Positions 1-5,367 of a stretch of DNA of 9,584 nt are shown one piece after another. Positions within the stretch are counted from its first letter, which is position 1. Each line of letters begins with the position of its first letter. The notes under the pieces are model-generated. The model did no database searches. It was not told the origin of the DNA and saw only the letters and a list, made by a program, of their open reading frames with translations. Source of the stretch: an uncultured Veillonella sp. (lineage in GTDB: Bacteria > Bacillota > Negativicutes > Veillonellales > Veillonellaceae); the NCBI GenBank assembly GCA_934216375.1, contig CAKQBP010000038.1, forward strand, positions 1-9,584, given 5' to 3'. The position numbers were made by a program, and so were the translations under genes.

Positions 1-793
1 TAGATGCATTGCCTAAGAGAACACTATTTCCTTGTGTTGACGTCACATTACTGCCCAGTACATATGTATTTGCTTGTGCTACGTTATTACTAACCCCAAA
101 AGCACCAGAATCAATGCCAGAAACAGAATTACTGCTACCAATTCCAACTCCACCACGTGCAGTAATCGTATTACCTGAACCTAGTGCAACAGCATTTGCA
201 GCACCAGCATTAGCATTATTACCTACAGCAGTTGCACTCTCTTCAGCTTTTGCATTATATCCAACGGCTACTGAACGATTTCCCTTTGCTCTAGCATCAT
301 TACCATATGCTGAAGAGAAATTACCAGATGCCTCAGCATTAAATCCAGTAGCGGTACTTGAAATACCACTAGCCTTTGTGCTATTGCCAACCGCTGTAGA
401 AGCTTCAGCAGATGCTTTAGCGGATGAACCAAAGGCATTTGAATTACGCCCTGAAGAAACTGATCCATGACCTATTGCAGTAGCATTTTCACCTTCTGCT
501 CGTGCACTCCGACCAATAGCATTAGTATTATTAGCAGTTGCCTGTGCACTTCGTCCGATAGCTAGTGAAGTCTCACCAGATGCGGTAGAAGACTGTCCTA
601 CAGCAGTTGAATATGAACCGGATACCGTATTTCTGAAACCTACTGCTAAACTATGGTCACTGGTAACCGTATTTTCATCACCAAAGTGACGTGAATACTC
701 TGTCGGATTTCCTTGTGCTTCTACATGTAATACAGTTCCCGTACCTAACGCAAGTAGTATTGCCAATGATAATGCAACTTGTTTGCTTTTCAT
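1..793 (-). CDS. Trimeric autotransporter adhesin (YadA-like head), N-terminal part, cut by the window edge
   Basis: The frame is open from an ATG at 793 to the window edge, giving 264 residues. Residues 1-26 form a signal peptide (KSK basic start, ALSLAILLALGTG core, likely cleavage after VEA). From about residue 44 the protein is a YadA-type head of 14-residue repeats of the form S-x-A-x-G-x-x-A-x-A-x-G. The key Gly falls at 52, 66, 80 and so on to 178, exactly 14 apart, then at 191, 205, 219, 233, 247 and 261. In this family such repeats form a left-handed beta-roll trimer that binds host or bacterial surfaces; the stalk and the outer-membrane anchor would lie beyond the window. GGGAGG (complement of 805-810) supports the start, although 11 nt from GGAGG to ATG is slightly long. 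The family call is firm; the ligand is unknown. Confidence 0.93.
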   Translation of the reverse strand, partial: MKSKQVALSLAILLALGTGTVLHVEAQGNPTEYSRHFGDENTVTSDHSLAVGFRNTVSGSYSTAVGQSSTASGETSLAIGRSAQATANNTNAIGRSARAEGENATAIGHGSVSSGRNSNAFGSSAKASAEASTAVGNSTKASGISSTATGFNAEASGNFSSAYGNDARAKGNRSVAVGYNAKAEESATAVGNNANAGAANAVALGSGNTITARGGVGIGSSNSVSGIDSGAFGVSNNVAQANTYVLGSNVTSTQGNSVLLGNAS

Positions 794-820
794 CGTTTAC
801 TATTCCTCCCTACATCTAAA

Positions 821-849
821 ATTATAAATACAACGGATAATATATTATC
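821..849 (-). promoter_or_regulatory. Possible adhesin promoter (perfect -10, poor -35)
   Basis: On the minus strand there is a perfect TATAAT (complement of 821-826). Seventeen bases upstream sits GATAAT (complement of 844-849), a poor match to TTGACA. Transcription would start near 814, leaving a leader of about 20 nt. The weak -35 hexamer overlaps the 14-bp palindrome at 836-849, as expected if a regulator acts there. The region is so AT-rich that chance -10 matches are common, and a start further upstream is equally possible. Confidence 0.25.
836..849. promoter_or_regulatory. 14-bp perfect palindrome GATAATATATTATC
   Basis: The 14 bases read the same on both strands and consist of GATAAT and its complement ATTATC separated by AT. 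GATAAT is the hexamer from which classical Fur boxes are built. The site lies about 45 bp upstream of the adhesin start codon and overlaps a possible -35 region, so it could be an operator. AT-only palindromes also arise by chance in such DNA. Confidence 0.35.
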
Positions 850-900
850 ATTTATAATATATATTCAACAAAACTCAGCATAAAATATGTCCATTATTAA

Positions 901-919
901 ATAATGTATTATCATTATC
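901..919 (-). promoter_or_regulatory. Fur-box-like site upstream of the adhesin gene
   Basis: The minus strand reads GATAATGATAATACATTAT. The classical Fur box is GATAATGATAATCATTATC. The first 12 bases are identical and the following CATTAT matches after one inserted A. The site is about 110 bp upstream of the adhesin ATG. A Fur-family repressor acting here would tie adhesin expression to iron or another metal. This is inference from a motif in AT-rich DNA; no Fur gene is in the window. Confidence 0.4.
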
Positions 920-976
920 CTTAACTATTATTGTACTTTAAATATTAAATGAAGTAAACGATTTTTTAACAAAATA

Positions 977-1010
977 GATAAAATTATCAATTTTATCGAT
1001 AGATAAAAAT
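977..1010. repeat. Overlapping small inverted repeats (GATAAAATT / AATTTTATC / GATAAAAATT)
   Basis: GATAAAATT at 977-985 pairs with AATTTTATC at 989-997 across 3 nt. The same AATTTTATC can instead pair with GATAAAAATT at 1002-1010, apart from one bulged A. The central arm therefore has two possible partners, giving mutually exclusive stems. On the minus strand the first stem is followed by TATTTTGTT, so it could act as a weak terminator for the upstream gene. The stems are AT-only and would be of low stability. Confidence 0.35.
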
Positions 1011-1050
1011 TCTACCAAATTCATCATACTATAAATTAATAGCATAGTAA

Positions 1051-1090
1051 CAATATAAGGAGATAAGATTTATCTTATCTCCTTATATTG
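1051..1090. repeat. Perfect 18-bp inverted repeat with 4-nt loop
   Basis: CAATATAAGGAGATAAGA (1051-1068) is followed by TTTA and then its exact reverse complement (1073-1090). The 18-bp stem has no mismatch. It stands at the end of the 9-bp repeat array, 123 bp past the stop codon of the molybdopterin-binding gene, so it may end or protect that transcript. Neither side has the U-run of a standard intrinsic terminator. Each arm also buries an SD-like AAGGAG or its complement. Other possibilities are a protein-binding dyad or a remnant of a small mobile repeat. Confidence 0.7.
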
Positions 1091-1091
1091 G

Positions 1092-1208
1092 CTATATTAA
1101 CTATATTCATTATATTAGCTATACTAATTATTCTAGTTATATTGTTTGCTTTAGCTATATTACTTAGAATAGCTATATTAGTTATTCTAACTATTCTAGT
1201 TATACTAG
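1092..1208. repeat. Degenerate tandem array of thirteen 9-bp units
   Basis: Read from 1092, the plus strand divides into thirteen consecutive nonamers of the form (C/T)TAT(A/T)(T/C)TA(G/A), for example ctatattaa, ctatactaa, ttattctag, ctatattag and ttatactag. Units 7 and 9 are the most diverged. On the minus strand the array starts a few bases after the TAA TAG double stop of the molybdopterin-binding gene. In the frame of that gene it stays open for 44 codons, with an Asn/Ser/Arg-Ile-x rhythm, until a TAA at 1075-1077. The other two minus frames contain stops within the array. Its function is unknown. Confidence 0.75.
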
Positions 1209-1212
1209 CCTA

Positions 1213-2193
1213 TTAGCCCAAGAATCCTCCATGACCCATCGCTATACAATCTTCTTTGGTGATTTCATCATCTGCGATGAGGCGTGGTACAATTTCATCA
1301 AAAGCAGTCGGTTTGCTGAACAATACACCACCTGGTACACCAAGAATTGGTGTGCCATCTGCACAGTAAGCAATGCAAACCATGGACCCTGGTAACACTG
1401 GTAATCCATAGGTAACTACGCGATCTGCATAGCGTTTAATGGCTCCTGGGGTGAGATCATCTGGGTCAACGCTCATACCGCCAGTGCAGAAAATGATATC
1501 TGCGCCTGCTGCTTTCACCTTGTCGATAGCCGCCACGATATCGTCTGTATTATCCGTTACAATTTCGTGAGCTACCTTTGTAACACCAAATTCAGCACAA
1601 CGTTCTTCAATGATTGGTGTGAAAGCATCTTTAATGCGACCTTCAAATACTTCAGAACCAGTCGTAACGATACCCATTGTTTTGCGCACGAACGGCTTTA
1701 TATGTAACAAAGGCTTACCATCAGCAATTTTCTTTGCATCTTCTACTTGTTGTTCTTCTAACAATAATGGAATACAGCGCATGCCTGCTAGTTTATCGCC
1801 TGCTTTTACAGGTGTATTATTAAATTTTGTTACAATAGTCAACTCACCAATGCTATTGATAGCATGTAATCGGTCTACATCGACCTTGAAAAGGCCATCT
1901 ACATCCGCAATGGCTTCAATTTTACCTTGTGCCATAGGGCCATCGTGCATGTTTTCACCGCCTGCCATATGGTATAAAGCACGAGCTACATCCTCTTCGT
2001 GCAAGAACCCCTCATCTTCTGGTTCCATCACAAAGATATGCTCCTTACCAAGGTCTAATAATTTTGGAATATCCTCTTCTGTGATAACATGGCCACGGCG
2101 GAAGGGCGTGTCTTTCACCTCACCGATGACGATTCTTACAATATCGTGTAATAATGTGTGCCCTACGGCATCTTGTGTTCTAATAGATTTCAT
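1213..2193 (-). CDS. Molybdopterin-binding domain protein (MoCF/MoeA-like fold)
   Basis: This 326-residue cytosolic protein has an N-terminal part (about 1-165) typical of stand-alone clostridial and Negativicute molybdopterin-binding proteins. A MoCF_biosynth domain (about 172-305) follows. Visible family motifs are TTGSE (177-181), TGGMSVDPDDLTPG (237-250, like the GG-x-S-x-G-x-x-D loop of MoeA) and GVPGG (285-289, like the GLPGNP loop). Such domains bind molybdopterin during cofactor maturation or insertion; the exact step is not known here. The start is taken as the ATG at 2193, with GGGAG 5 nt upstream. A TTG at 2205 would add four residues but has no SD of its own. The gene ends in TAA TAG. 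It lies 84 bp after crcB and may be co-transcribed. No other molybdenum gene is in the window. Confidence 0.85.
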   Translation of the reverse strand: MKSIRTQDAVGHTLLHDIVRIVIGEVKDTPFRRGHVITEEDIPKLLDLGKEHIFVMEPEDEGFLHEEDVARALYHMAGGENMHDGPMAQGKIEAIADVDGLFKVDVDRLHAINSIGELTIVTKFNNTPVKAGDKLAGMRCIPLLLEEQQVEDAKKIADGKPLLHIKPFVRKTMGIVTTGSEVFEGRIKDAFTPIIEERCAEFGVTKVAHEIVTDNTDDIVAAIDKVKAAGADIIFCTGGMSVDPDDLTPGAIKRYADRVVTYGLPVLPGSMVCIAYCADGTPILGVPGGVLFSKPTAFDEIVPRLIADDEITKEDCIAMGHGGFLG

Positions 2194-2277
2194 AATATCT
2201 CCCAAGTCATTAATAATAAAATATACTATGATATAACATCAAAATGTATTTAATACTATTATTCAATGTTAATATGT

Positions 2278-2658
2278 TTAAATACTACAGAGTAGACGCA
2301 CTACTAGCATACCAACCCAACAGAGGATTAAGCCCCCCACGACTTGTACTACACCGTACCATAATGCTTGTACATAGGATTCAGCCATCATAAGCTGTAG
2401 CATTTCAAAGGCAAAGGTTGAAAAGGTGGTAAATGCACCTAGCCCACCTACAACGAGGAAAAATCTCGCCCACTGAGGTAGATCTGGCTTTTGCATATAA
2501 AGGCCTAAGACTAGACCGATAATGAGGCAACCAACGAGGTTTACTACTACCGTACCATACGGAAACGAGCTGACCTTTGTCATCACCCATTCACCGAGAG
2601 CCATACGGCATAAGGCCCCAGTGGCGCCACCGAGGGCAACGGCTATGTATTTTTCCAT
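2278..2658 (-). CDS. crcB: Fluoride channel CrcB/FluC
   Basis: The protein has 126 residues, the usual length of the family, with four hydrophobic segments at about 3-25, 35-55, 66-88 and 99-122. Hallmarks are GGATGALCR (10-18), GTVVVNLVG (35-43, with the conserved pore Asn at 40) and GGLGAFTTFSTF (71-82, the signature with the Phe residues that line the fluoride path). CrcB forms an antiparallel dimer in the inner membrane and lets fluoride leave the cell. Only one copy is present here, whereas many Firmicutes carry two adjacent paralogues. The start is the ATG at 2658, with AGGAGG 4 nt upstream. A TTG at 2676 would place the SD inside the coding region and is not favoured. No crcB-type fluoride riboswitch was recognised in the 189 bp upstream. 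Confidence 0.95.
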   Translation of the reverse strand: MEKYIAVALGGATGALCRMALGEWVMTKVSSFPYGTVVVNLVGCLIIGLVLGLYMQKPDLPQWARFFLVVGGLGAFTTFSTFAFEMLQLMMAESYVQALWYGVVQVVGGLILCWVGMLVVRLLCSI

Positions 2659-2705
2659 ATTGCCTCCTCTACTCAAGATAACATACTAGATGTTATGATC
2701 ACATT

Positions 2706-2714
2706 ACTATAGCA
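2706..2714 (-). promoter_or_regulatory. Possible crcB promoter (extended -10)
   Basis: The minus strand reads TGC TATAGT, an extended -10 element. No good -35 is seen at 16-18 bp. Transcription would start near 2699. Between there and the SD lies a small dyad, TAACAT (2679-2684) and ATGTTA (2690-2695) around ACTAG, which could fold in the leader or bind a protein. Confidence 0.35.
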
Positions 2715-2743
2715 TACATGTAATACTACTTTCACAATTCGTG

Positions 2744-2769
2744 TAATTATCTGTAATAGCCGATAATTA
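2744..2769. promoter_or_regulatory. Dyad in the crcB / XRE divergent region
   Basis: TAATTATC (2744-2751) and its exact complement GATAATTA (2762-2769) are separated by 10 bp, with arm centres 18 bp apart. This spacing suits a dimeric DNA-binding protein. The dyad lies upstream of both the crcB and the XRE-regulator promoter candidates, so the adjacent regulator is a natural suspect. This is inference; AT-rich dyads of 8 bp can be chance. Confidence 0.35.
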
Positions 2770-2784
2770 TCTACTTTTCTATAT

Positions 2785-2813
2785 TAGTCAGACGCTAACA
2801 ATCTCAGTATACT
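2785..2813 (+). promoter_or_regulatory. Possible promoter of the XRE regulator gene
   Basis: TAGTCA (2785-2790) and TATACT (2808-2813) are separated by 17 bp. The -10 is good and the -35 is weak. The transcript would start near 2820, a few bases before the hairpin that carries the ribosome binding site. Confidence 0.4.
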
Positions 2814-2825
2814 ATATTTAGAGAG

Positions 2826-2848
2826 TAGGGAAAAGGAAGGAGTCCCTA
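2826..2848 (+). promoter_or_regulatory. Small hairpin with the SD in its loop at the XRE start codon
   Basis: TAGGGA (2826-2831) pairs perfectly with TCCCTA (2843-2848), leaving an 11-nt loop that holds AAAGGAAGGAG. The last paired base is the A of the start codon. The strong SD fixes the start at 2848. The stem is only 6 bp, so any effect on translation would be modest. Confidence 0.45.
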
Positions 2849-3231
2849 TGAACCCCTCGGCTACACCGCTCACCGAACTGCGGATCAACACGTACGAAGA
2901 CCCGTTTCTACAACATCAATATGTTTGTTTAGGTCATAAAATCGCCATTATTCGTGTGTCCCTAAATATGTCTCAACAAGAGTTAGCTCGTCACATTGGT
3001 ATCAGTCGTAGTTATTTAAGTAAATTAGAATGTGGTACAGGCATCTCGGGCATGTCTTTAGAAATTCTTTTTAAAATCGCTCAAGCCTTTCAAATCAACG
3101 TAGGTCAGCTCGTAAGACTGCGTGTTATAGATTATAAAAACTGTAATGCGCACCTAACATCACACTATAAACGGCTAGAGCTTCTGAACCACACCAAGAG
3201 AACGTCTCGAAACCAAACAAAAGCAAACTAA
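2848..3231 (+). CDS. XRE-family (Cro/CI-type) helix-turn-helix regulator
   Basis: The protein has 127 residues. A single HTH_3 domain spans about 29-88: LGHKIAIIRVSLNMSQQELARH leads into IGISRSYLSKLECG (50-63), the recognition helix, and then MSLEILFKIAQAFQINVGQLV. The first 28 residues and the basic, polar tail (about 92-127) match nothing I recognise, and no membrane segment or sensor domain is seen. It is a DNA-binding cytosolic protein of unknown target. It is divergent from crcB with shared upstream DNA, so crcB or its own promoter are candidate targets. The first 63 bases are about 56% GC, clearly above the rest of the gene, so the N-terminal end may have a different history. No terminator was found downstream on this strand. 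Confidence 0.85.
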   Translation: MNPSATPLTELRINTYEDPFLQHQYVCLGHKIAIIRVSLNMSQQELARHIGISRSYLSKLECGTGISGMSLEILFKIAQAFQINVGQLVRLRVIDYKNCNAHLTSHYKRLELLNHTKRTSRNQTKAN

Positions 3232-3343
3232 TCCGATAGTCTAAAACAACGGTTAATTAAATACAACAAATGATAACTAATTTACATCAAGATGCTCTAA
3301 GTACTCTAAATGAAAATTGAATTAGATATTCAGAATAATAATC

Positions 3344-3368
3344 AAAAAAGCTCCACCATTGGCGGAGC
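3344..3368 (-). terminator. Rho-independent terminator of the GntR-family gene
   Basis: On the minus strand GCTCCGCC, loop AAT and GGTGGAGC form an 8-bp stem with one G-U pair, followed by six T residues. It lies 61 bp past the gntR stop codon. On the plus strand the hairpin has no U-run after it, so it should not stop transcripts from the convergent XRE gene, which could run antisense into gntR. Confidence 0.85.
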
Positions 3369-3393
3369 CTCTCATATGTCATTATGCCCATTG

Positions 3394-3426
3394 CATCAGC
3401 ATCAGCATCAGCATCAGCATCAGCAG
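3394..3426. repeat. Hexamer tandem repeat (CATCAG)5 plus CAG
   Basis: Five perfect CATCAG units (3394-3423) and a trailing CAG occupy the 3' untranslated part of the gntR transcript, between its stop codon (3430-3432) and its terminator. On the minus strand the repeat is CTGATG. In the frame of gntR it would read as alternating Leu-Met for ten codons after the stop, ending at a TAA at 3382-3384. Perfect short units like this can change copy number by replication slippage. Confidence 0.9.
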
Positions 3427-3429
3427 GCA

Positions 3430-4137
3430 TTATACTTCATTAAGTTTTTTATGTTGTACTTCTGCATTTGCTTTTTTGAAGATAAATGCATTATTGATAT
3501 GCTGACGCATAGCTGTTTCTGCAGCTACTTCGTCGTGACGTTCGATAGCATTCACAATTTGATCATGTTCATCATCACAGTCATGGGTACGTACGGCATT
3601 GAAAGAACTGATGTACATGTCGCGGTTAACGCGTTCACGGAAGCCGGCTAAATAGTCTACAATGCGTTCATTACCAGAGTAATGAGCAATCATTGTGTGG
3701 AATCGGCTATTCACATCAACACGCTCTGTAGCATCTTCAATTTCATGCATTTCTTTACAAAGCGCTCTTAACTCTGCCACTTGCTCAGGCGTAGCATGAC
3801 GAGCACACAATCTTGCTCCAAGGCCTTCCATTACTTCGCGCACTTGGTAAAGTGCTACGATTTCCTCTGGAGTGTCAGCTTTTACAGTAACACCTTTCCA
3901 AGGAACGATAACTACGAGATTATCTTTAGCCAATTTACGGAATGCTTCACGCACAGGTGTAGCACTCACTTGCAATTGTTCTGCAATCTTTACTTCGTTA
4001 AGCTTCTCTTGAGGCATCAATTCGCCTGTTAAGATAGCTGTTTTTAATGTTAAATATACTTGTTCACTGAGAGGTAATCTTTCGATAGAATCCACTGCGG
4101 ACAATTTGTATTTATCTTTTGAACTTTGTCTTCCCAT
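3430..4137 (-). CDS. GntR-family transcriptional regulator, FadR/FCD subfamily
   Basis: The protein has 235 residues. The N-terminal winged helix-turn-helix spans about 20-88, with LSEQVYLTLKTAILTGEL (23-40), the recognition-helix region VSATPVREAFRKLA (57-70) and the wing (VVIVPWKGVTV, 75-85). The C-terminal all-helical FCD ligand domain spans about 95-217. Residues in the usual FCD metal-site positions are N143, H147 (FH), H191 (EH) and H213 (RQH). The first of these is more often Asp, so Asn is a mild variation. Such proteins are dimeric repressors or activators responding to small carboxylic acids; the ligand cannot be told. The start ATG at 4137 has GGGGA 5 nt upstream. The gene is divergent from a lipid kinase gene across a 208-bp region carrying a dyad, which suggests autoregulation and perhaps control of the kinase. 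Confidence 0.93.
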   Translation of the reverse strand: MGRQSSKDKYKLSAVDSIERLPLSEQVYLTLKTAILTGELMPQEKLNEVKIAEQLQVSATPVREAFRKLAKDNLVVIVPWKGVTVKADTPEEIVALYQVREVMEGLGARLCARHATPEQVAELRALCKEMHEIEDATERVDVNSRFHTMIAHYSGNERIVDYLAGFRERVNRDMYISSFNAVRTHDCDDEHDQIVNAIERHDEVAAETAMRQHINNAFIFKKANAEVQHKKLNEV

Positions 4138-4210
4138 TACTATCCCCTAAACCTTACTAACCATTCGTGCTTTCACACTTTCAAAGAACGGTTAAAATGA
4201 GTATAATATA

Positions 4211-4240
4211 GTATACAACATATCTTAGACAGTATGTTGT
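4211..4240. promoter_or_regulatory. Operator-like dyad between the GntR and lipid kinase genes
   Basis: ACAACATA (4215-4222) and its exact complement TATGTTGT (4233-4240) flank 10 bp. The left arm is fused to GTATAC (4211-4216), giving TAGTATACAA, which resembles the T-x-GTATAC-x-A sites bound by many FadR-type GntR regulators. Minus-strand TATACT elements (complements of 4200-4205 and 4210-4215) and a plus-strand TATAAT (4202-4207) lie at its edge. Binding here could affect transcription in both directions. Operator identity is inferred. Confidence 0.5.
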
Positions 4241-4280
4241 GCGAAATTAAGTGCATACATTACAATTATAGAACTCATCA

Positions 4281-4309
4281 TTAAGACTGTCAATTTAACT
4301 ATAGATAAT
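4281..4309 (+). promoter_or_regulatory. Possible promoter of the lipid kinase gene
   Basis: TTAAGA (4281-4286) and GATAAT (4304-4309) are separated by 17 bp, placing a start near 4316 and a leader of about 30 nt. An alternative start further upstream would use TATAAT at 4202-4207, which has only a weak -35. Confidence 0.35.
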
Positions 4310-4345
4310 AGCTATATCTCATTTTTGAAAGTAAGGAAGTATACT

Positions 4346-5287
4346 ATGAGCCGTTGTTTGATTATCATCAACCCTGTCTCAGGAGGAGGTGCAGCGCGCC
4401 GTTATGCCCTCGATTTACAATGGAAATTGAGTACCTTGTTCGAAACGATTGAGGTCAAATTCACCAGAGGCGAAGGCGATGCTACACGTTTTGCTAAGGA
4501 CGCTTGTGAACGCGGGTTTGATGCCGTATTCTGCATGGGTGGTGACGGCACTGTTAACGAAACCGTTAATGGTATTGCCCAAGGTGGATTCTCCTGTACC
4601 TTTGGATTTATCCCCGTTGGTACAGTAAATGATATGTCTCGTGCGCTCGGCATTCACCAAAATCCAACGCAAGCTATCAGACGTATCGATATCAATGAAA
4701 CTCGAACCATTGATATCGGCCGTTGTAATGATCGGTATTTCTGTAATAATATTGCAGCTGGTGTTATTCCTAAGGTTGTGGATGAAGTTACACCAAAGGA
4801 AAAAAGCATACTCGGCCCTCTCGCGTATTTCTTGAGAGCAGGCCAAGCGTTGTTCACTACAAAGGACTACACGTACCGCATCAAAACAGAGAACGACGAT
4901 TTCATCTGCAAATCCCCTCTCGTTTTAGCCCTACTTACCAATGTAGTGTCTAGCTTTGAACGTTTTATGCCAGAAGCCTCTGTAGATGATGGTTATATGC
5001 GTATCATTATCTTCAAGGAATATTTTATCCTCGATATTCTCAGCGTATTACCACTCATTATCAGTGGTGCCATCTATAACTCTCGTTATACAACGACATT
5101 AACTGTGAAAAAAGCTCATATCGAACTTCTATCTGACGTCGATGATTTATCGACCAATATGGATGGTGATGCAGGTCCTGCTATGCCAGTAGACATTGAA
5201 GTATTGCCGCGCGTACTCAAAGTATTTGCACCTGCAAAGCATAAAAAGAAAAAAGCCTTAAATCTGCCTAAACTACCACATATATAA
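4346..5287 (+). CDS. Diacylglycerol/lipid kinase family protein (DgkB/YegS type)
   Basis: The protein has 313 residues, the normal length for this family. The N-terminal nucleotide-binding domain shows NPVSGGGAARR (9-19), the catalytic GGDGTVNE (65-72) and the VGTVNDMSRALG loop (91-102, usually G-T-x-N-D-x-A-R). The C-terminal beta-sandwich domain ends with MDGDAG (272-277) and a VLPRVLKVF strand, followed by a short Lys-rich tail (KHKKKK) that may help membrane contact. Members transfer phosphate from ATP to diacylglycerol or a related lipid at the inner face of the cytoplasmic membrane, recycling it into phospholipid synthesis; the exact lipid is not provable here. The start is the ATG at 4346 with AAGGAAG 6 nt upstream. 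A TTG at 4325 would put that SD inside the gene and is rejected. A strong terminator follows directly. Confidence 0.92.
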   Translation: MSRCLIIINPVSGGGAARRYALDLQWKLSTLFETIEVKFTRGEGDATRFAKDACERGFDAVFCMGGDGTVNETVNGIAQGGFSCTFGFIPVGTVNDMSRALGIHQNPTQAIRRIDINETRTIDIGRCNDRYFCNNIAAGVIPKVVDEVTPKEKSILGPLAYFLRAGQALFTTKDYTYRIKTENDDFICKSPLVLALLTNVVSSFERFMPEASVDDGYMRIIIFKEYFILDILSVLPLIISGAIYNSRYTTTLTVKKAHIELLSDVDDLSTNMDGDAGPAMPVDIEVLPRVLKVFAPAKHKKKKALNLPKLPHI

Positions 5288-5299
5288 CAAGTAATTGGT

Positions 5300-5341
5300 A
5301 ACACAAAAGCTCTCTATCAACGAATAGAGAGCTTTTGTGTT
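5300..5341. terminator. Bidirectional intrinsic terminator between the lipid kinase gene and addA
   Basis: An 18-bp perfect stem (5300-5317 with 5324-5341) encloses a 6-nt loop, CAACGA. The stem includes AAAAGCTCTCTAT and its complement, so both strands read into TTTTGTG at the end of the hairpin. It starts 12 bp after the kinase stop codon and lies 26 bp beyond the addA stop on the other strand, so it can serve both convergent genes. Confidence 0.93.
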
Positions 5342-5367
5342 TATTAATTTATAAGAATCTATGCGCA

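Larger units (their letters stand above)
794..1212. other. 419-bp gene-free, AT-rich intergenic region
   Basis: No credible coding region was found on either strand. The DNA separates the end of the molybdopterin-binding gene from the start of the adhesin gene, both on the minus strand. It therefore should hold the transcript end of the first and the promoter of the second. From the adhesin outward it carries a palindrome and a Fur-box-like site, overlapping GATAAAATT dyads, a perfect 18-bp inverted repeat and a 9-bp tandem array. Each is listed separately. No rho-independent terminator with a proper U-run was found. Confidence 0.8.

Noticed and set aside
9..470. Plus-strand open frame opposite the adhesin gene
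   Set aside because: It is the complement of the 14-residue repeat code. It has no SD, and its Ala/Pro/Leu-rich composition follows from the repeats on the other strand.
1610..2236. Plus-strand open frame of about 208 codons opposite the molybdopterin-binding gene
   Set aside because: It shows no family resemblance, no good SD, and lies fully opposite a well-supported gene.
2661..2850. Fluoride riboswitch upstream of crcB
   Set aside because: The conserved GG-x-GATGG-like core and the expected pseudoknot arms were not found by eye. A covariance search would be needed to be certain.
3232..3343. Terminator for the XRE gene
   Set aside because: No stem followed by a U-run was found in these 112 bp, and the nearby hairpin at 3350-3368 has its U-run only on the minus strand.
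3394..3426. CATCAG array considered as a CRISPR or iteron origin
   Set aside because: The units are only 6 bp without spacers, far too short for CRISPR, and no replication gene is nearby.
3310..3651. Plus-strand frame with an HQHQHQ stretch
   Set aside because: The His-Gln run is the CATCAG repeat read on the other strand. The frame crosses the gntR terminator and the gntR gene and has no homology signal.
5116..5304. Minus-strand frame opposite the end of the lipid kinase gene
   Set aside because: It is opposite a conserved protein domain, ends within the kinase gene and has no recognisable product.
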